Source: Leishmania donovani
Lineage: Eukaryota; Euglenozoa; Kinetoplastea; Trypanosomatida; Trypanosomatidae
Length of the DNA stretch: 64,000 nucleotides
Assembly (NCBI RefSeq): GCF_000227135.1
Contig: NC_018246.1
Location: 510,055-574,054 of the forward strand
Direction of reading: 5' to 3'
The position numbers and the translations under genes were made by a program. The notes below the pieces were generated by a model. The model was not told where the DNA came from and made no database searches. It saw nothing but the letters and a program-made list of their open reading frames with translations. Shown here one piece after another: positions 11,253 through 22,091 of this stretch. Within the stretch, counting starts at the first letter, position 1. The number at the start of each line of letters is the position of its first letter.

Positions 11253-12596
11253 GTAGATCACCCCTCCCCCTCCACTCCAGGCGGAGCAGGAGAGGTGGTC
11301 AGAGAGGTTAGCGGGAGGGGAGCGCGCACACGTGGATACGGCCGCTTTGAGCAGATGTGGACCCCACGAGAAGCAACGCGCTGGGGTTTTTTTCTCTCCT
11401 GCTCTCGCATCGTTGCTCCCTTCCCTCCCCCTTCATCCCTCCTGGCCCTGGCCCCGGCCCCGGCCCTTCCTCACCGACGGCCGGCATTTTGTTGGCTGCC
11501 GTCCATTTTGCGTCTTTCGTTTTTGTTGTCACTGCTCTCGTGCCTCGCTCGTCGGAGCTGCGCAGGCTGTCGCCCTGTCGTTGTGTGCCTGTGTGGACTG
11601 TAGATGTCCTTGTCTCGTTTTCGCTCGTAGTCGGTGTAGCCCCGTGACGGCATGGGGGAGCACACCTCTCCGTGCGTGCTATCTCAGGGTCCAGTGCCCA
11701 CCCACCCCCCTCGCAACTCGCTGTGCTGGAAAGCCAAGCAGCACCCCGATCCCCATCCCCTGCCAAGTGCCGAGCCGCTTCTGCTGGTGACAGGGGGGTT
11801 AGTGTTGGGTGCAGGGGCCGCGCTCAGGTCACCGAGCTGGCGCCTTGCCGTAAACGCGTGTGTCTCCTGCCGCCTCGCACCACGCGGATGGGGCCTGTGG
11901 CAGGGGCCGAGTGGTGGGGAATGGGATGCGGAGTGGCGTTGGGCCTCGCGTTGCATGGCCGAGAGATAGAGAGCGTGGACACAAGTTGGAATGCGTATGC
12001 GAGGGTGCTTGGGCGCACTGCCACTTGGTCCTCTGGCTGGCGCGTGTCCGTCTTCCCCCCCCCGCCTCTCTCTCTCTCTCTCTGGCCCTACTCGTTCTCT
12101 GTCGATTGCTGCCTGTTTAGCTCCATCACACAGATCACGTCACACGTTTTGGCTCCGCAAGGCACACCGAAAAGGGGGGCTGGTGTCCGCGGCGTCTGCG
12201 CAATGTTCGTCGAGGCGGATCACATGCATTGGTGCAGCGGAGCTGCGTCTTATGCATGACCCTCCCAGGCGGGGCTCCCCTCCCCTCCCACTGCCATCCC
12301 CCTGTGCCCTCGCTTCGCTTGTGATTTTCTTTGTATTTGCTTTTCTGCTGCTCGTTTTTCGGATGATCGCGTTGCTTAACGCTCCTCTTAGCGCCCCGTC
12401 TCCCCCTCCCCGGCTTCTCCTCAATTCTCACACTATATATGCCGTTTCGTGCAGCGCCCATCCACACCCCAGGCCACACGCACGAGCAGCTGAGAGAGCG
12501 AGCTGGCGCTGCAGCTGCCTAGCAGGGCACAGCGAGCACCGCTGTTGTCCGACGACATGAACTGTGTTTGAAGGGAAGTAACGAGAGAGAGAGAGA
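11253..12596. other. Intergenic/UTR spacer containing repeat copy A
   Basis: No gene is seen. The spacer contains copy A of the 287-bp repeat (11681-11966), CT-rich tracts, and a likely splice acceptor CAG near 12452-12454 for the ARP2-like gene. Confidence 0.7.
11681..11966 (+). repeat. Interspersed repeat copy A (SIDER-like, 3' UTR)
   Basis: This 286-bp block is repeated in the same orientation at 14198-14486. By eye the two differ by one substitution (TGTTGGG versus TGCTGGG) and a 3-base length change in a CCCA run. It starts about 430 bp after the stop of the COX19-like gene, so it probably lies in that 3' UTR. Position and style fit the SIDER family of degenerate retroposons found in Leishmania 3' UTRs, which act in mRNA turnover or translation, but I cannot confirm the family signature from memory. 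Confidence 0.8.
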
Positions 12597-14039
12597 ATGC
12601 CAGTAGCTGCTTCGATGGCCGGCACACCGGTGGTTCTGGATAACGGGACGGGCAACGTTAGATGCGGCTGTGCCGGCGTCTCTCCGTTGCCGCTGCTCCT
12701 CTGCCCCACCGTCCTGGGCCGACCGACGATGCAAGCCGTCACCCCACTCTCGCGCATCGCAGACTCGCCTGCGGCCTCGCTATCATCTTCTCACTTCGCG
12801 AAATCCTCCCTGTGCACGTCAGTGTTCAAGGGGCTGACGGCGGTGCGTGGCCTGGAAAGCATGCGTCTCCATCGAGCACAGCCTCTTGAAAAGAAAGCCC
12901 TGTGCGGGGACGACCTTGCGGCGACGGGGGCGCTCGCCATGGTGGAGCTGACGTATCCGATGCGCAACGGCGTGGTTCACAACATGGACGCCATGCAGGT
13001 GATCTGGGACTACGCCTTGTGCGAGCGGCTGCCGGCGCTGGTGGGGCCGTCTGGTGGGAGCACAGCCCGATGGCGGTACGAAGACGGCCTCGCGTGGCTG
13101 CAGGACAGGCCCTTGCAGCTGAGCGAGCCACCGAATATGTCGCTTCGACAGCGATGTGACCTTCTTGGGCTGTTCTTCGAAAAATACGGCCTTTCAGCGA
13201 TTCAGACGGTGCAGCAGGGAATCCTGTCGCTCTTCGCGAACGGCACCGAGCGTGGCGTCGTCGTCGAGTGCGGCGAGGGGCTCTCCCACTGTACGCCGGT
13301 GTTCGACGGATTCGTGCTGGCGACTGCACAGCGCCTCGTTGACGTGGCTGGTCGCGCGGTGACGGAGCGCCTTGGGCAGGTCCTGGGGCATCAGCAGCCG
13401 CATCGACGGTACCAGCGTCGTGTGCCAACAGGGTCTGATATAGGCGCAATGTCGCATGCGTCTTGGCTCTTCAATGACATGAACACACTCCGACAGATTA
13501 AGGAGCATTACTGCTTTGTTGCACACCGGAGGAACGGCCTGGAGGATCGGCTGACGCGGGAGACGAGCGCTCTGCACCGCGATTGTGTGCTTCCGGACGG
13601 CACCTCCTGCCGCCTGGGGCCCGAGCGGTTCGCCGCGCCAGAGGTTCTCTTCAACCCGCAAGAGATCGACCACGAGTGTGACGGCATTGCCACGGCGCTG
13701 TGGAAGTCGATCGAGGCCGCCGACATCGACGTGCGTGCTGCCCTCTATGAGAACATCATCCTCTCCGGAGGATCCACCTTGCTGCCAGGCTTTGGGGCGC
13801 GGCTGCAGAGGGAGATGAAATCCTTCTACTTGACGGAGAAGCTAAACGGCGACCCGGCACGCATGGCTCGGTGCCCGATCCGGGTAAAGGAGCCGCAACG
13901 GCGGCAACACATGGTATACATGGGCGGTGCCCTCCTTGCAGAGCTATCGCAGGATCAGCCAGAGAGGTGGCTGTCGCGGAGCGCCTACGAGGAAGGCGGC
14001 ACCTCTGCGATCATCGCTCGCTACCATGGAGCAAACTGA
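12597..14039 (+). CDS. ARP2: Actin-related protein, ARP2-like
   Basis: This 480-residue protein has the actin fold along its length. The first phosphate loop is LDNGTG (residues 14-19), and the segment YPMRNGVVHNMD...IWDYAL matches the actin/ARP2 region after the hydrophobic loop. Near the C-terminus, AADIDVRAALYENIILSGG and the QRRQHMVYMGGALLAEL segment are most like ARP2, the nucleating subunit of the Arp2/3 complex that branches actin filaments. It is about 85 residues longer than typical ARP2, mostly in the N-terminal third. The second phosphate loop, normally DSGDG, reads ECGEG at residues 224-228, an unusual set of changes at the Mg/ATP site. Starts at 12597 and 12615 are both possible. 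Near-identical repeats lie on both sides of the gene. Confidence 0.85.
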   Translation: MPVAASMAGTPVVLDNGTGNVRCGCAGVSPLPLLLCPTVLGRPTMQAVTPLSRIADSPAASLSSSHFAKSSLCTSVFKGLTAVRGLESMRLHRAQPLEKKALCGDDLAATGALAMVELTYPMRNGVVHNMDAMQVIWDYALCERLPALVGPSGGSTARWRYEDGLAWLQDRPLQLSEPPNMSLRQRCDLLGLFFEKYGLSAIQTVQQGILSLFANGTERGVVVECGEGLSHCTPVFDGFVLATAQRLVDVAGRAVTERLGQVLGHQQPHRRYQRRVPTGSDIGAMSHASWLFNDMNTLRQIKEHYCFVAHRRNGLEDRLTRETSALHRDCVLPDGTSCRLGPERFAAPEVLFNPQEIDHECDGIATALWKSIEAADIDVRAALYENIILSGGSTLLPGFGARLQREMKSFYLTEKLNGDPARMARCPIRVKEPQRRQHMVYMGGALLAELSQDQPERWLSRSAYEEGGTSAIIARYHGAN

Positions 14040-14197
14040 TCGAGCGTCGATTTGTGCGCTCGTTGTTGCCGCGCCGGCGGCATTTTATCCGTCGACTTGT
14101 TGGCCAACGGCGCTGCAGAGAAGAGCGGCAGCACATGCATCGCTCTTTGTTGATTTTTTCGTGTTCTCTGATGACCGGAGGATACCCTCACCCTCAA

Positions 14198-14486
14198 ATC
14201 TCAGGGTCCAGTGCCCACCCACCCACCCCCTCGCAACTCGCTGTGCTGGAAAGCCAAGCAGCACCCCGATCCCCATCCCCTGCCAAGTGCCGAGCCGCTT
14301 CTGCTGGTGACAGGGGGGTTAGTGCTGGGTGCAGGGGCCGCGCTCAGGTCACCGAGCTGGCGCCTTGCCGTAAACGCGTGTGTCTCCTGCCGCCTCGCAC
14401 CACGCGGATGGGGCCTGTGGCAGGGGCCGAGTGGTGGGGAATGGGATGCGGAGTGGCGTTGGGCCTCGCGTTGCATGGCCGAGAGA
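14198..14486 (+). repeat. Interspersed repeat copy B (SIDER-like, 3' UTR)
   Basis: This is the direct-repeat partner of 11681-11966, starting about 160 bp after the ARP2-like stop. Homology begins at ATCTCAGGGTCC and stops abruptly after GAGAGA, where the flanks become unrelated. Such high identity implies recent duplication or gene conversion. Confidence 0.8.
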
Positions 14487-14961
14487 GGGAGCGGGGGCGC
14501 ACGCTTCCGTTAACCCTTTGCAGGCGCATTTCCTGTTGAGGCGCGCCCCTCCTTTCTGCTCGTCGCGCGTTGCGCCACCTATCCCTTCTCGCCCACTCGC
14601 GCTATTTTCATTTGTGCTGCGCAGCACCGCTCCGCCGCAATGCCTTCCACAACAAGCAATACAGAGCAAGCGTGTAAAGAGCAAGACACAGTCACGTTGA
14701 TCAACGCAGCCGCCGTAACTGTTACCTCCCTCCCACCCCTCCATGCATGGGTGCACGTGGGACATGTGCGTGGAAGACTCGCTTTCCTCTTATCCCGTAT
14801 CTCCGGCGTGTCAGTGACATACCGATGCGGTCGAAGCTTCCTCTTCGTCAACCTCACGTCGCTCTCCCGCCTTTCTTCTCGGCCACACTCCACCGGCCTC
14901 AACGTCTCGTGTGGTCTCTCTTCGTTCGGTTTTTTGTCTGTTGCTCATATATATATATATA

Positions 14962-15014
14962 TGTTTTACTTCCTCGTGCCTCTCGGCGCACGGACAACGA
15001 TGGCGCGCGCACAG
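14962..15014 (+). promoter_or_regulatory. Predicted trans-splice acceptor for FCF1
   Basis: A TTTTACTTCCTCGTGCCTCTC tract is followed by its first AG at 15013-15014. This position falls after the in-frame ATG at 15000, so use of this site would make the ATG at 15048 the first start codon of the mRNA. Confidence 0.4.
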
Positions 15015-15047
15015 AGAGTTCGAAACACACCAACAGCAGCAGCAACG

Positions 15048-15677
15048 ATGGGCAAAGTCAAGAGGCAAGCAAATCATGCCATCAAGAAGATCCTCATGAA
15101 GGAAAAGTCGCTCGCCATGAAGAAGAAACGCGAGGCGGAGAGCTACCACGAAACCCCCGAGTCCAACACCACCAAGCAGGCGACCAAGGACTACGCGGCT
15201 GTGCTCTTCCGCAAGGCGCTGGTGACTCAGGCGGCCCCGACGCGCACGGCACACTTTCTCTCCTACAACACCGCCCTCGGCCCCCCGTACCGCATCTGGC
15301 TCGACACAAACTTTATCAACTTTTCCATGCAGAACAAGATCGACATTGTGCAGGGCTTGATGGACTGCCTTCTAGCCAAGGTCATCCCGTGCATCTGTGA
15401 CTGCGTCTTTGCAGAGCTGGAGAAGCTAGGCAAGAAGTTCCGCATCGCGCTGAAGCTGGCGCGAGACAAGCGGTTTGAGCGTCTGACGTGTGACAGCAAG
15501 TACGCTGATGACTGCGTGGTGCGCACCGTGACGCAGCACCCCATCTACATTGTAGCAACGTGCGATCAGGAACTCAAGCGGCGTCTGCGAAAGGTGCCTG
15601 GTGTGCCTATCATGTACATTGCGAAGCACCGCTACACCATTGAGCGTCTCCCGGAGGCGTACGGTGCCCCCGAGTAG
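15048..15677 (+). CDS. FCF1: rRNA-processing protein FCF1/UTP24 (PIN-domain endonuclease)
   Basis: This 209-residue protein matches FCF1, the small-subunit processome nuclease needed for early cleavages of pre-18S rRNA in the nucleolus. The start MGKVKRQ fits the usual MGK-type family N-terminus and gives a length close to the ~190-200 of homologues; an ATG at 15000 would add 16 residues. The PIN fold shows LDTNFINFS (D86), FAELEKLG (E123), YADDCVV (D154, D155) and TCDQELKRRLR (D173), so the acidic metal-binding set looks intact. The ending VPGVPIMYI followed by a basic segment is also typical. The N-terminal 40 residues are Lys-rich, consistent with RNA or nucleolar binding. I see no sign of decay. 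Confidence 0.93.
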   Translation: MGKVKRQANHAIKKILMKEKSLAMKKKREAESYHETPESNTTKQATKDYAAVLFRKALVTQAAPTRTAHFLSYNTALGPPYRIWLDTNFINFSMQNKIDIVQGLMDCLLAKVIPCICDCVFAELEKLGKKFRIALKLARDKRFERLTCDSKYADDCVVRTVTQHPIYIVATCDQELKRRLRKVPGVPIMYIAKHRYTIERLPEAYGAPE

Positions 15678-16622
15678 AAAGGCCGAGAAGAGGCGTGAGT
15701 TAGGGTGAGGAAACGAAGGAAAAGAATACGCGTACAAGCGGAAAGAGGCGCTGCACGCACCTCTCAACGCTTGCCCTGCCTGTATCCCTGTGCAACATCG
15801 CCCCACGTACCTGTGTCCATGTGTGTGTGTGTGTGTGTGTGTTATCGGCTATTCGCTTCTCTTCGTCTTGGCCGTGGCTTTTTGCTCTTCTTGATCGTCA
15901 ACGTTTAAGCGTAAGCTGCACCAGCAGCACCAAAATGTCATCGTCATCCTGCACGCACAACGGCGTGCGCTCTGCTTCTCCATTCGACGGATTCCACGCG
16001 GCATATGCGTCTGGTAGTGCTGGTGGTGGTGGTGGGAAGAGGAGGGGAGGTGCCCGTGGGGCTTTCATAAAAGGCTCGCGCAAACACGAAGGACAGAAGA
16101 AAACGACCTGCGGACTCGAGTGCGCGCCTCTGGCTGCTCATCTGGGACAGTTGAGAAGCCCGTAAGTCTCGCGCGGGGAGACAGGCACGGAGCACAGCAG
16201 AATAGCGCGCCTTGTCGTCGCCGACGGCCATGATCTCGAGCACGCAGGCGGCGCGGCGCATTGTTTCGCATGCGCAGTAACATCAAGGAAGCGCCACTAT
16301 TTCTCTGACGCTCCCTCTTCGTTCTTCTTCTTATGCGCCTCGCGTGCCTTTGTCGGATCTAGGAGGACCATGCAGAGGCCTTTCGATGGGAAAAGGAGGA
16401 GAACGAGGAGGGCGAGTCTTGAGGCGAGGAGGTGCGTTCCTAGCGCTGCATGCCTCCCTGTCATTGCTGCGGCCGGTTCTCATGACGACTGCGCTTCACA
16501 GACCTCTTCGCTCGATATACATACGATTATATTTCTCTCCTCTTCCTGGCGCAAACACTGCCCCCACCACATACCCCTCCCCCCGCCCACCGCCGCAGCA
16601 AACGGCGGAAACGAATTGTTGC
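15678..16622. other. Intergenic/UTR spacer
   Basis: No gene is seen. A TG tract lies at about 15819-15842. A pyrimidine-rich run ends in CAG at 16596-16598, just before the next gene. Confidence 0.7.
16571..16598 (+). promoter_or_regulatory. Predicted trans-splice acceptor for the 293-aa gene
   Basis: A C-rich tract is followed by CAG ending at 16598, the first AG after it, leaving about 24 nt of 5' UTR before the ATG at 16623. Confidence 0.5.
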
Positions 16623-17504
16623 ATGTGGCGCCTCCGTAGCTCAGGTCCGTGCGCTGGCCACGTAGCTCGACTGGCCGCCTGTACGGCGTGCCGTGTCGTT
16701 GTCGGCTCATCCGGTGCGGCCTCTGCTGTCGCGGCGAGCTTTCGCACCACCTCAGCGGGTACCTCCCTCGTCGTAGCCCACCGCGCCAAGAGTTATCACT
16801 TCTTCATGAACCTAGACGACCCTGACGCGACGCGGCGCCGCATCGAAGACGACCTGGACCGCCTCGCCAGCGACGAAAAGAAGAACACGACGGCCTACCT
16901 GCACAGCCTCCTGAATCTGGCTCTGAGCCACTACCAGCGCGGCGACTTTATCAGCGCACGCGACATGGCCGACTACACCCATCAGAGGGCGCTGGTGCAC
17001 AACTCCAAGTCTTCTTTGATCTACTTCACGGCAACGACGTGCGCCCGTTGCGCCGAGGCACTGGCGAAAGAATATGAGGCACACCTACAGCGAAAGGATG
17101 AACAAAGCCACGTATCCGCCGCCCTGACGCCGGAGCCGTCGGTGGTGTTCAGTGCGCGGCGCGCCATCAAGAAGCTGCGCGCTGACGCGGAGCGGTACCG
17201 CGCCATCGCCCATCGTGTGTACCACCGCCCTGACATGGCGTTCATGCGGGGCAGCGGCGACGGAGGTGGTGGGAGGTGGCGCTCGTCGGCACGACACACC
17301 GAGGGCCGTGACACCCGCCACACGTGGGCGGACGACAGCAGCAACAACGGCGTTGATGAGGAGTACATGCCGTACATATACGGCCCCCGTTGGCAGGATC
17401 GACGGAAGCGGCCGGAGCACGCGGAGATGAAGCACTACTACAAGCATCAGTGCGGGACGTCGCCGTCGTCGCGTGGTGAGACGCGGTGGAACGTGCCTAA
17501 GTGA
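16623..17504 (+). CDS. Probable mitochondrial hypothetical protein (293 aa), TPR-like
   Basis: I do not recognise a named family. The ATG at 16623 (MWRLRSSG) follows the predicted splice site; the upstream open frame to 16344 is read as leader. The first ~55 residues are rich in Arg, Ala, Ser and Val and lack acidic residues, a good match to a mitochondrial presequence. Residues ~75-145 form amphipathic helices with a TPR-like flavour (LHSLLNLALSHYQRGDFISA and the helix after it). The C-terminal third is Arg/Gly/His-rich and ends in PYIYGPRWQDRRKR. This architecture is common among kinetoplastid-specific mitochondrial RNA-processing or mitoribosome proteins, but no such assignment can be made from sequence alone. 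Confidence 0.75.
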   Translation: MWRLRSSGPCAGHVARLAACTACRVVVGSSGAASAVAASFRTTSAGTSLVVAHRAKSYHFFMNLDDPDATRRRIEDDLDRLASDEKKNTTAYLHSLLNLALSHYQRGDFISARDMADYTHQRALVHNSKSSLIYFTATTCARCAEALAKEYEAHLQRKDEQSHVSAALTPEPSVVFSARRAIKKLRADAERYRAIAHRVYHRPDMAFMRGSGDGGGGRWRSSARHTEGRDTRHTWADDSSNNGVDEEYMPYIYGPRWQDRRKRPEHAEMKHYYKHQCGTSPSSRGETRWNVPK

Positions 17505-19630
17505 TAAAGCGAAGGAATCGTGGCAGCAGCATGCCTGCACGTAAAATGAGGAGGGAAGCATTCGTGTGCTCGCCTTGAAAGTCGCTCCCTTTTCTCAACC
17601 TGTCGCACCGGGTAGGTATGTGCGCGGAGGCATGGCCAGCGCGTCCCGACGAGGAATGCGCATCCTGTTGTCCGCCCACACCATCCATGAAGTGTCGCCA
17701 CACCGGTGTGCCATGTCTTTGCGTGTAGGCCGCTCTTCTTCCTCCATAGGCACAGCGGTCTTTTGATGGATGTCGCCGATGCTTCGGGCGCTGTAGAACT
17801 CGTTGCCCGCCCACCTCCTCGCCCTGGTCGGTGAACGCACTCGCCAACATCAGCTGGTGATCAAGCACACACACATACACACACGCACAACTCGAAGAAG
17901 GGGAAGGGAGGGCGAGAATTACGTCGAGCGAAAAACAAGGAGCACCGCGCACTGCAGCTCGCGGCGGCGTCTCGTCAAGAGTTACGGCTTTTTCACTTCC
18001 TTCTTTGGTTGCCAACGCCCCGCTCATGAAGAGCGCTGAAGCGCCCCTTTTTGTGGAGAGGAGGGGAGAGGGACTATACCAACTCCTGCGCGCTACGGCC
18101 GAAGCCCCTTTTCGCTCGTATGCCCTCAAGTGCGCGCACGCGTCTGCAGCGATGATGTGGCGGGCCTTTATCTTTTTCGCGTTTCTGCCGTCGCCTCCTT
18201 CTCCGTCGATCTTCACCACCGCCCCCCCCCTCCTCCCTGCCTTCCATCTCGCCACAATTGGCTCTCCCACTCGATCACGCTTTTCGCCCCACAACTGCCG
18301 CAACCCCTCACCGCTCGTCACCCCACAGACATACACGCATACCTGCCTCCGCCAGCTCACGAGCGCCACCAGTGCACGTCTACAGCGGTGAAGGCTCGCA
18401 GTCGGCGGTCCACGCAGATGCCCGTCGATCGGCCTATGCCTTCATACGTCCTCTCCTCCCTCCTCTTGCTCAGCCAGTTCGCGAGCCGCTGCTTTTGTGG
18501 CTCCAACGCGTCCGCTCTACCATGCGCAGGTCAGTAAGTGCGCACATGCACAACCACAGCTCACCGATCTCTGTTGCACTGCGGCGATGTCGCCGAACCA
18601 GGCCAAGCAACATCGTTTGGCGCCATCCAGTCCACTGCAACGCCAGCTCATACAGCGCAGGCTCGCTCCAGGATTAGGCTCGTCACCGCCTTCCAACCTC
18701 AACGGCCCAGTTTCTTCTCATGGCTCCACCCGCCTCTCTCTTCATGAACGCAACCCCTTTCGCAGGCGCCTGCACTTGTACCTTTCTGTATATCTTTGGG
18801 CTTGCTTGCGCATCTGCTTCTCTGCTCTGTCTTTCTGTGGGTGTGTGTGTGTGTGTGTCTGCCGCTGATGCTCTCCGCACACCACCACCACCCACCCCCT
18901 CCTCTATCGCTCGCTCGCTCGCTCAAGGCTGGCGCCATCACGACTGAGGCATAATGCGCTAGCCAAGCGCTGCACGGGTCGGCAGGGCTGCGCATCGTTT
19001 GGGCGCATCGAACTGCTGAGCGAGTCTTCCCTCACCGCGTTGTCTATCTTTGAGCGGAGCGGACCGCCGCCGTTCCGTCCATTCTCCCTCCCCCCCCCCC
19101 AGCACTAGAGGAGGCTGTCGAGCGGTGGTACCTCTTGGACAGCGGCTTGCCATGGATTGCCCACTGGACGGGCCTTCTCCATCTCCCCGCGGCTTTTGTT
19201 CTGTGCGCAGCTCACCCTCCCACCCTTGCTGTACCTCTCTCTCTCTGTCTCTGTCTGTCTCCGCCCCACCGAACCCCGACAGCCTGAGCGAAGAAGGGAA
19301 GCGTATTGCTCTTTCTTGCTTTCGGGCGGGGGTGGCGTCTTTCTGGTACGTTGCCGCACGACCTTCGTCCCGGCGCCCGCACTCCAAAACGTCCACGCCC
19401 TCCCCCACCCACCCAAGCCTTCCCTCCTGATTCTCCTCATCCCCCTCCAAGGCGGCGGCACATTACCGCATACGGGGGTAGCACCAGCTGCAGAAGGAAC
19501 GCCATCGCACACAAGCGAGAGAGAGAGAACGGGGGCGTCGAAGTACGTTCCTCCCTCTCTCCCTTCCCCTCCCTCTGCCCCTGGTATTCCCTCAGTTCTT
19601 GTTTTTTCGGTGTGCGAGTGCGGCACTGTC
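17505..19630. other. Intergenic/UTR spacer (2.1 kb)
   Basis: No gene is seen on either strand. A TG tract lies at about 18838-18858, and a pyrimidine tract with a CAG at 19593-19595 precedes the next gene. Frames here are short, overlapping and low-complexity. Confidence 0.65.
19552..19595 (+). promoter_or_regulatory. Predicted trans-splice acceptor for the 388-aa gene
   Basis: A long CT tract is followed by CAG ending at 19595. The predicted 5' UTR is about 35 nt. Confidence 0.55.
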
Positions 19631-20797
19631 ATGCTGAAGCGGAGCGTCAGTGCGGCGGCGAGGAAGGCGGGTGGTGGCGCGTCGGCCGCAGCACCCGCGG
19701 CCGGGCAACAGCCGCCCTCCAATCCACTTTTGCCATACGCGCTGCGTCGCGCGGCAGCCTGTGAAATGCTCTACGGTGGCTCTCGCGTGCAGTATCTCGT
19801 GCAGCCGCCATTCAAGCTTCACAAGATTCGCAGCGAGAACCTGCCGCCGCCGTCTCTCTACGCGGAGCGGCACGACCTTGGGCTCGAGATGCAGCTGCCG
19901 CGTGACATGCACGTCTACAACAGCATTAACATGGCCATCCAACGCCAGGTCGGAGCAGATTCTAGCACGCTGGACGGGGAGCAGCAGCAACAGCAGCTGC
20001 AGGATGGGCACGCTGACGGCTTCGACATGGGCGCTTTCTTCACTGAGCAGCACCACCCTGAGCGGCATCACAACTCCTCCTTGCCGTACGCCAAACACGA
20101 TACGAACAACGTGCTCGCGATGCGGCTCTTTCCTGTGAACATTGGCGTTCGTGCGCGTACAGAGGCGATTCGGATTCGCACCGAAGACTGCTTGCAGCGC
20201 CTTCGCGACGCTGATCTCTGCGCGAAGATGCGCATACCGCTCGAGTACCCCCTCCCATTGAGCCACCGCAGCCAGTACGCGGCTGTTCATCGCGCGCGAC
20301 GAGAGCGTTGCTACGATGCTCCGACGGAGAAGGCGGGAGAAAGCGCGGCGGTAGCGGCTGAAGAGGCGTCGCGAACGGCGCATCTACGCGGCGCTGCTGC
20401 CCATCCGCCGCCGTCAGAGCTCTCCATCTTAACTCGGCCAGTCGACCGCCTCGGCAGACACAGCGGCAGCAGCGCCGCTGCTTGCACCGCAGATGCTGAC
20501 CACCTAAGCTTCCCCGTGCACCCCTTTGCAGCTGCTGCTGTCTCGTCCGGCTGCCACAGTGCGCGCAGTGGTAGTGCCGCCCGACTCGCCTCGCAGCGTT
20601 GGCTGCCGTTGCAGACGCTGAAGCCGATGGGGCACAACTGGAGCGCCGCAACGCGCAGCAGTGGTGTGCGCGGGCCGCACATGCAGCTCATGCAAGAGCG
20701 ACTTGACCAGAAGGGCTTCGGCTGGAAACGCAAATCTCGCTCGCTTTGGCAGCAAGACGTGGCAACGGCCGGCTTCCGTCCGCATCGCTACTTCTAA
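19631..20797 (+). CDS. Hypothetical protein, probable mitochondrial presequence (388 aa)
   Basis: I do not recognise this protein. The ATG at 19631 (MLKRSVSAAARKAGG) follows the best splice acceptor and begins with a basic, Ala/Ser-rich segment typical of mitochondrial import signals. The earlier open frame back to 19157 overlaps the pyrimidine tract and is rejected. Residues ~35-190 look ordered (QYLVQPPFKLHKIRSENLPP, then LGLEMQLPRDMHVYNSINMA), interrupted by a Gln-rich insert near residue 118. A second ordered stretch surrounds LRLFPVN-like and RIRTEDCLQRLRDADL motifs. The C-terminus (residues ~350-388) is basic and aromatic. A mitoribosomal or RNA-associated role would fit this composition, but that is inference. 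Confidence 0.75.
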   Translation: MLKRSVSAAARKAGGGASAAAPAAGQQPPSNPLLPYALRRAAACEMLYGGSRVQYLVQPPFKLHKIRSENLPPPSLYAERHDLGLEMQLPRDMHVYNSINMAIQRQVGADSSTLDGEQQQQQLQDGHADGFDMGAFFTEQHHPERHHNSSLPYAKHDTNNVLAMRLFPVNIGVRARTEAIRIRTEDCLQRLRDADLCAKMRIPLEYPLPLSHRSQYAAVHRARRERCYDAPTEKAGESAAVAAEEASRTAHLRGAAAHPPPSELSILTRPVDRLGRHSGSSAAACTADADHLSFPVHPFAAAAVSSGCHSARSGSAARLASQRWLPLQTLKPMGHNWSAATRSSGVRGPHMQLMQERLDQKGFGWKRKSRSLWQQDVATAGFRPHRYF

Positions 20798-22091
20798 GCA
20801 CCGGCAATCAATCATCCCCCCCCCTCCGTGCGCGGTCGGGCGGGTGGTGGCGGCTGGGCGCGGTGACACCGATCGTACGAAAGCCGCATGTGATTTGCGT
20901 GCTCGGGTTTGTGCCTCCGGCCATCTTCACTTTTTTTTTACTTGTTGGTGTCGGTGTTCGCTTCATGTGGTAAGCCGTGTTGTGAGCAGCCGATGGGCTG
21001 GGGTCTCCGCGTGTCTGAGCCTGACCTCTCGGGCTCCCTCTCCCTTCTGCGTGCGGGGTGGGAAGGTGCTGGATGGGTACCTACACGCAGCATGCTCATG
21101 AACGGTGATTCAAAAGAATGCGCTTGGAGCGGCAACGGCGGCAGCGATGCTAAGCGGTCCTCGTGTTCAGGATCGCCGGCATGGCGTCTTGTGCATCCAC
21201 GTCTCCCGCCCACCCACTCAGCCCCACCAGAATATCGTGCGTCCGACGTGGGATAGCAGTAGTCTTGAGGGCGTGGTGGTAGTGGATGGTCGAAACCGTT
21301 GCAGCAGCGCGCCATCATCCACGAGTGAGAGTGAGGAGAAGCAAATCGAAGGGCTCACTGGAGAGACAACAGCCGTTCTTCCATCTCTCGTCCTTCCAGC
21401 CCCGCCAAGCACCCGCAATCACGCTCGCATGCTGTCCCGAGCTGTCTTTCTGCTTCGCTTGTTATGCCTCTCCTCGTCTCTTCCTGGTTTTCAGCCCTCG
21501 CACCCACTCACCTCCGTCCACCCTGGGCGCACGCCCGCGTGATCGCGTTTGAAATGCATCGCCAACGACACTACCGCTAGCACCGCGGCAGCGTGGTGTT
21601 GTGCACAGTGCTGCACCCACACGCACGCACACACACATCCACATATGCATATATATGCAAGCCAGCGCCCATGTCACCTTGCAGCTCAGAGCGCCGCTGA
21701 TACCACCACAGAAGCGAGCAGCTAAGGCCCGTCGGCCTGACTCACTCCTCCCTTTTCTACCGGCACGCTCCCTCCTCGTCTTCTCTACTCGCGCCTTTCC
21801 CGTCCATCACTCGTGCTCCTCTGACCTCTGCATGCCTTCTTGGATGTCATACACCGTCTATGCGTGCTGTGCTTGACCGCAGGTGCACACAGCGCTCGCA
21901 TTTTCGGGCCCTGGGGCCTGTTTCCGGACGGCGTTGCTGTCCGTGCGGCTCGCTGCTGTGCGTCTGTGGCGGCGGGGGCATTCCACCCTCTCCTGAACCC
22001 GCGCGTAAGCGTGTGTCTGCGCACAGCGAGCTCACGGCTTGCCGTTGTGAAGGGGCACACAGGGGGGAGGGGGGGGCAGCCATAGACACGC

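Larger units (their letters stand above)
14040..15047. other. Intergenic/UTR spacer containing repeat copy B
   Basis: No gene is seen. The spacer contains repeat copy B, CT tracts and an AT dinucleotide run at about 14947-14963. The frame of the next gene is open from 14640, but those codons are read as leader. Confidence 0.7.
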
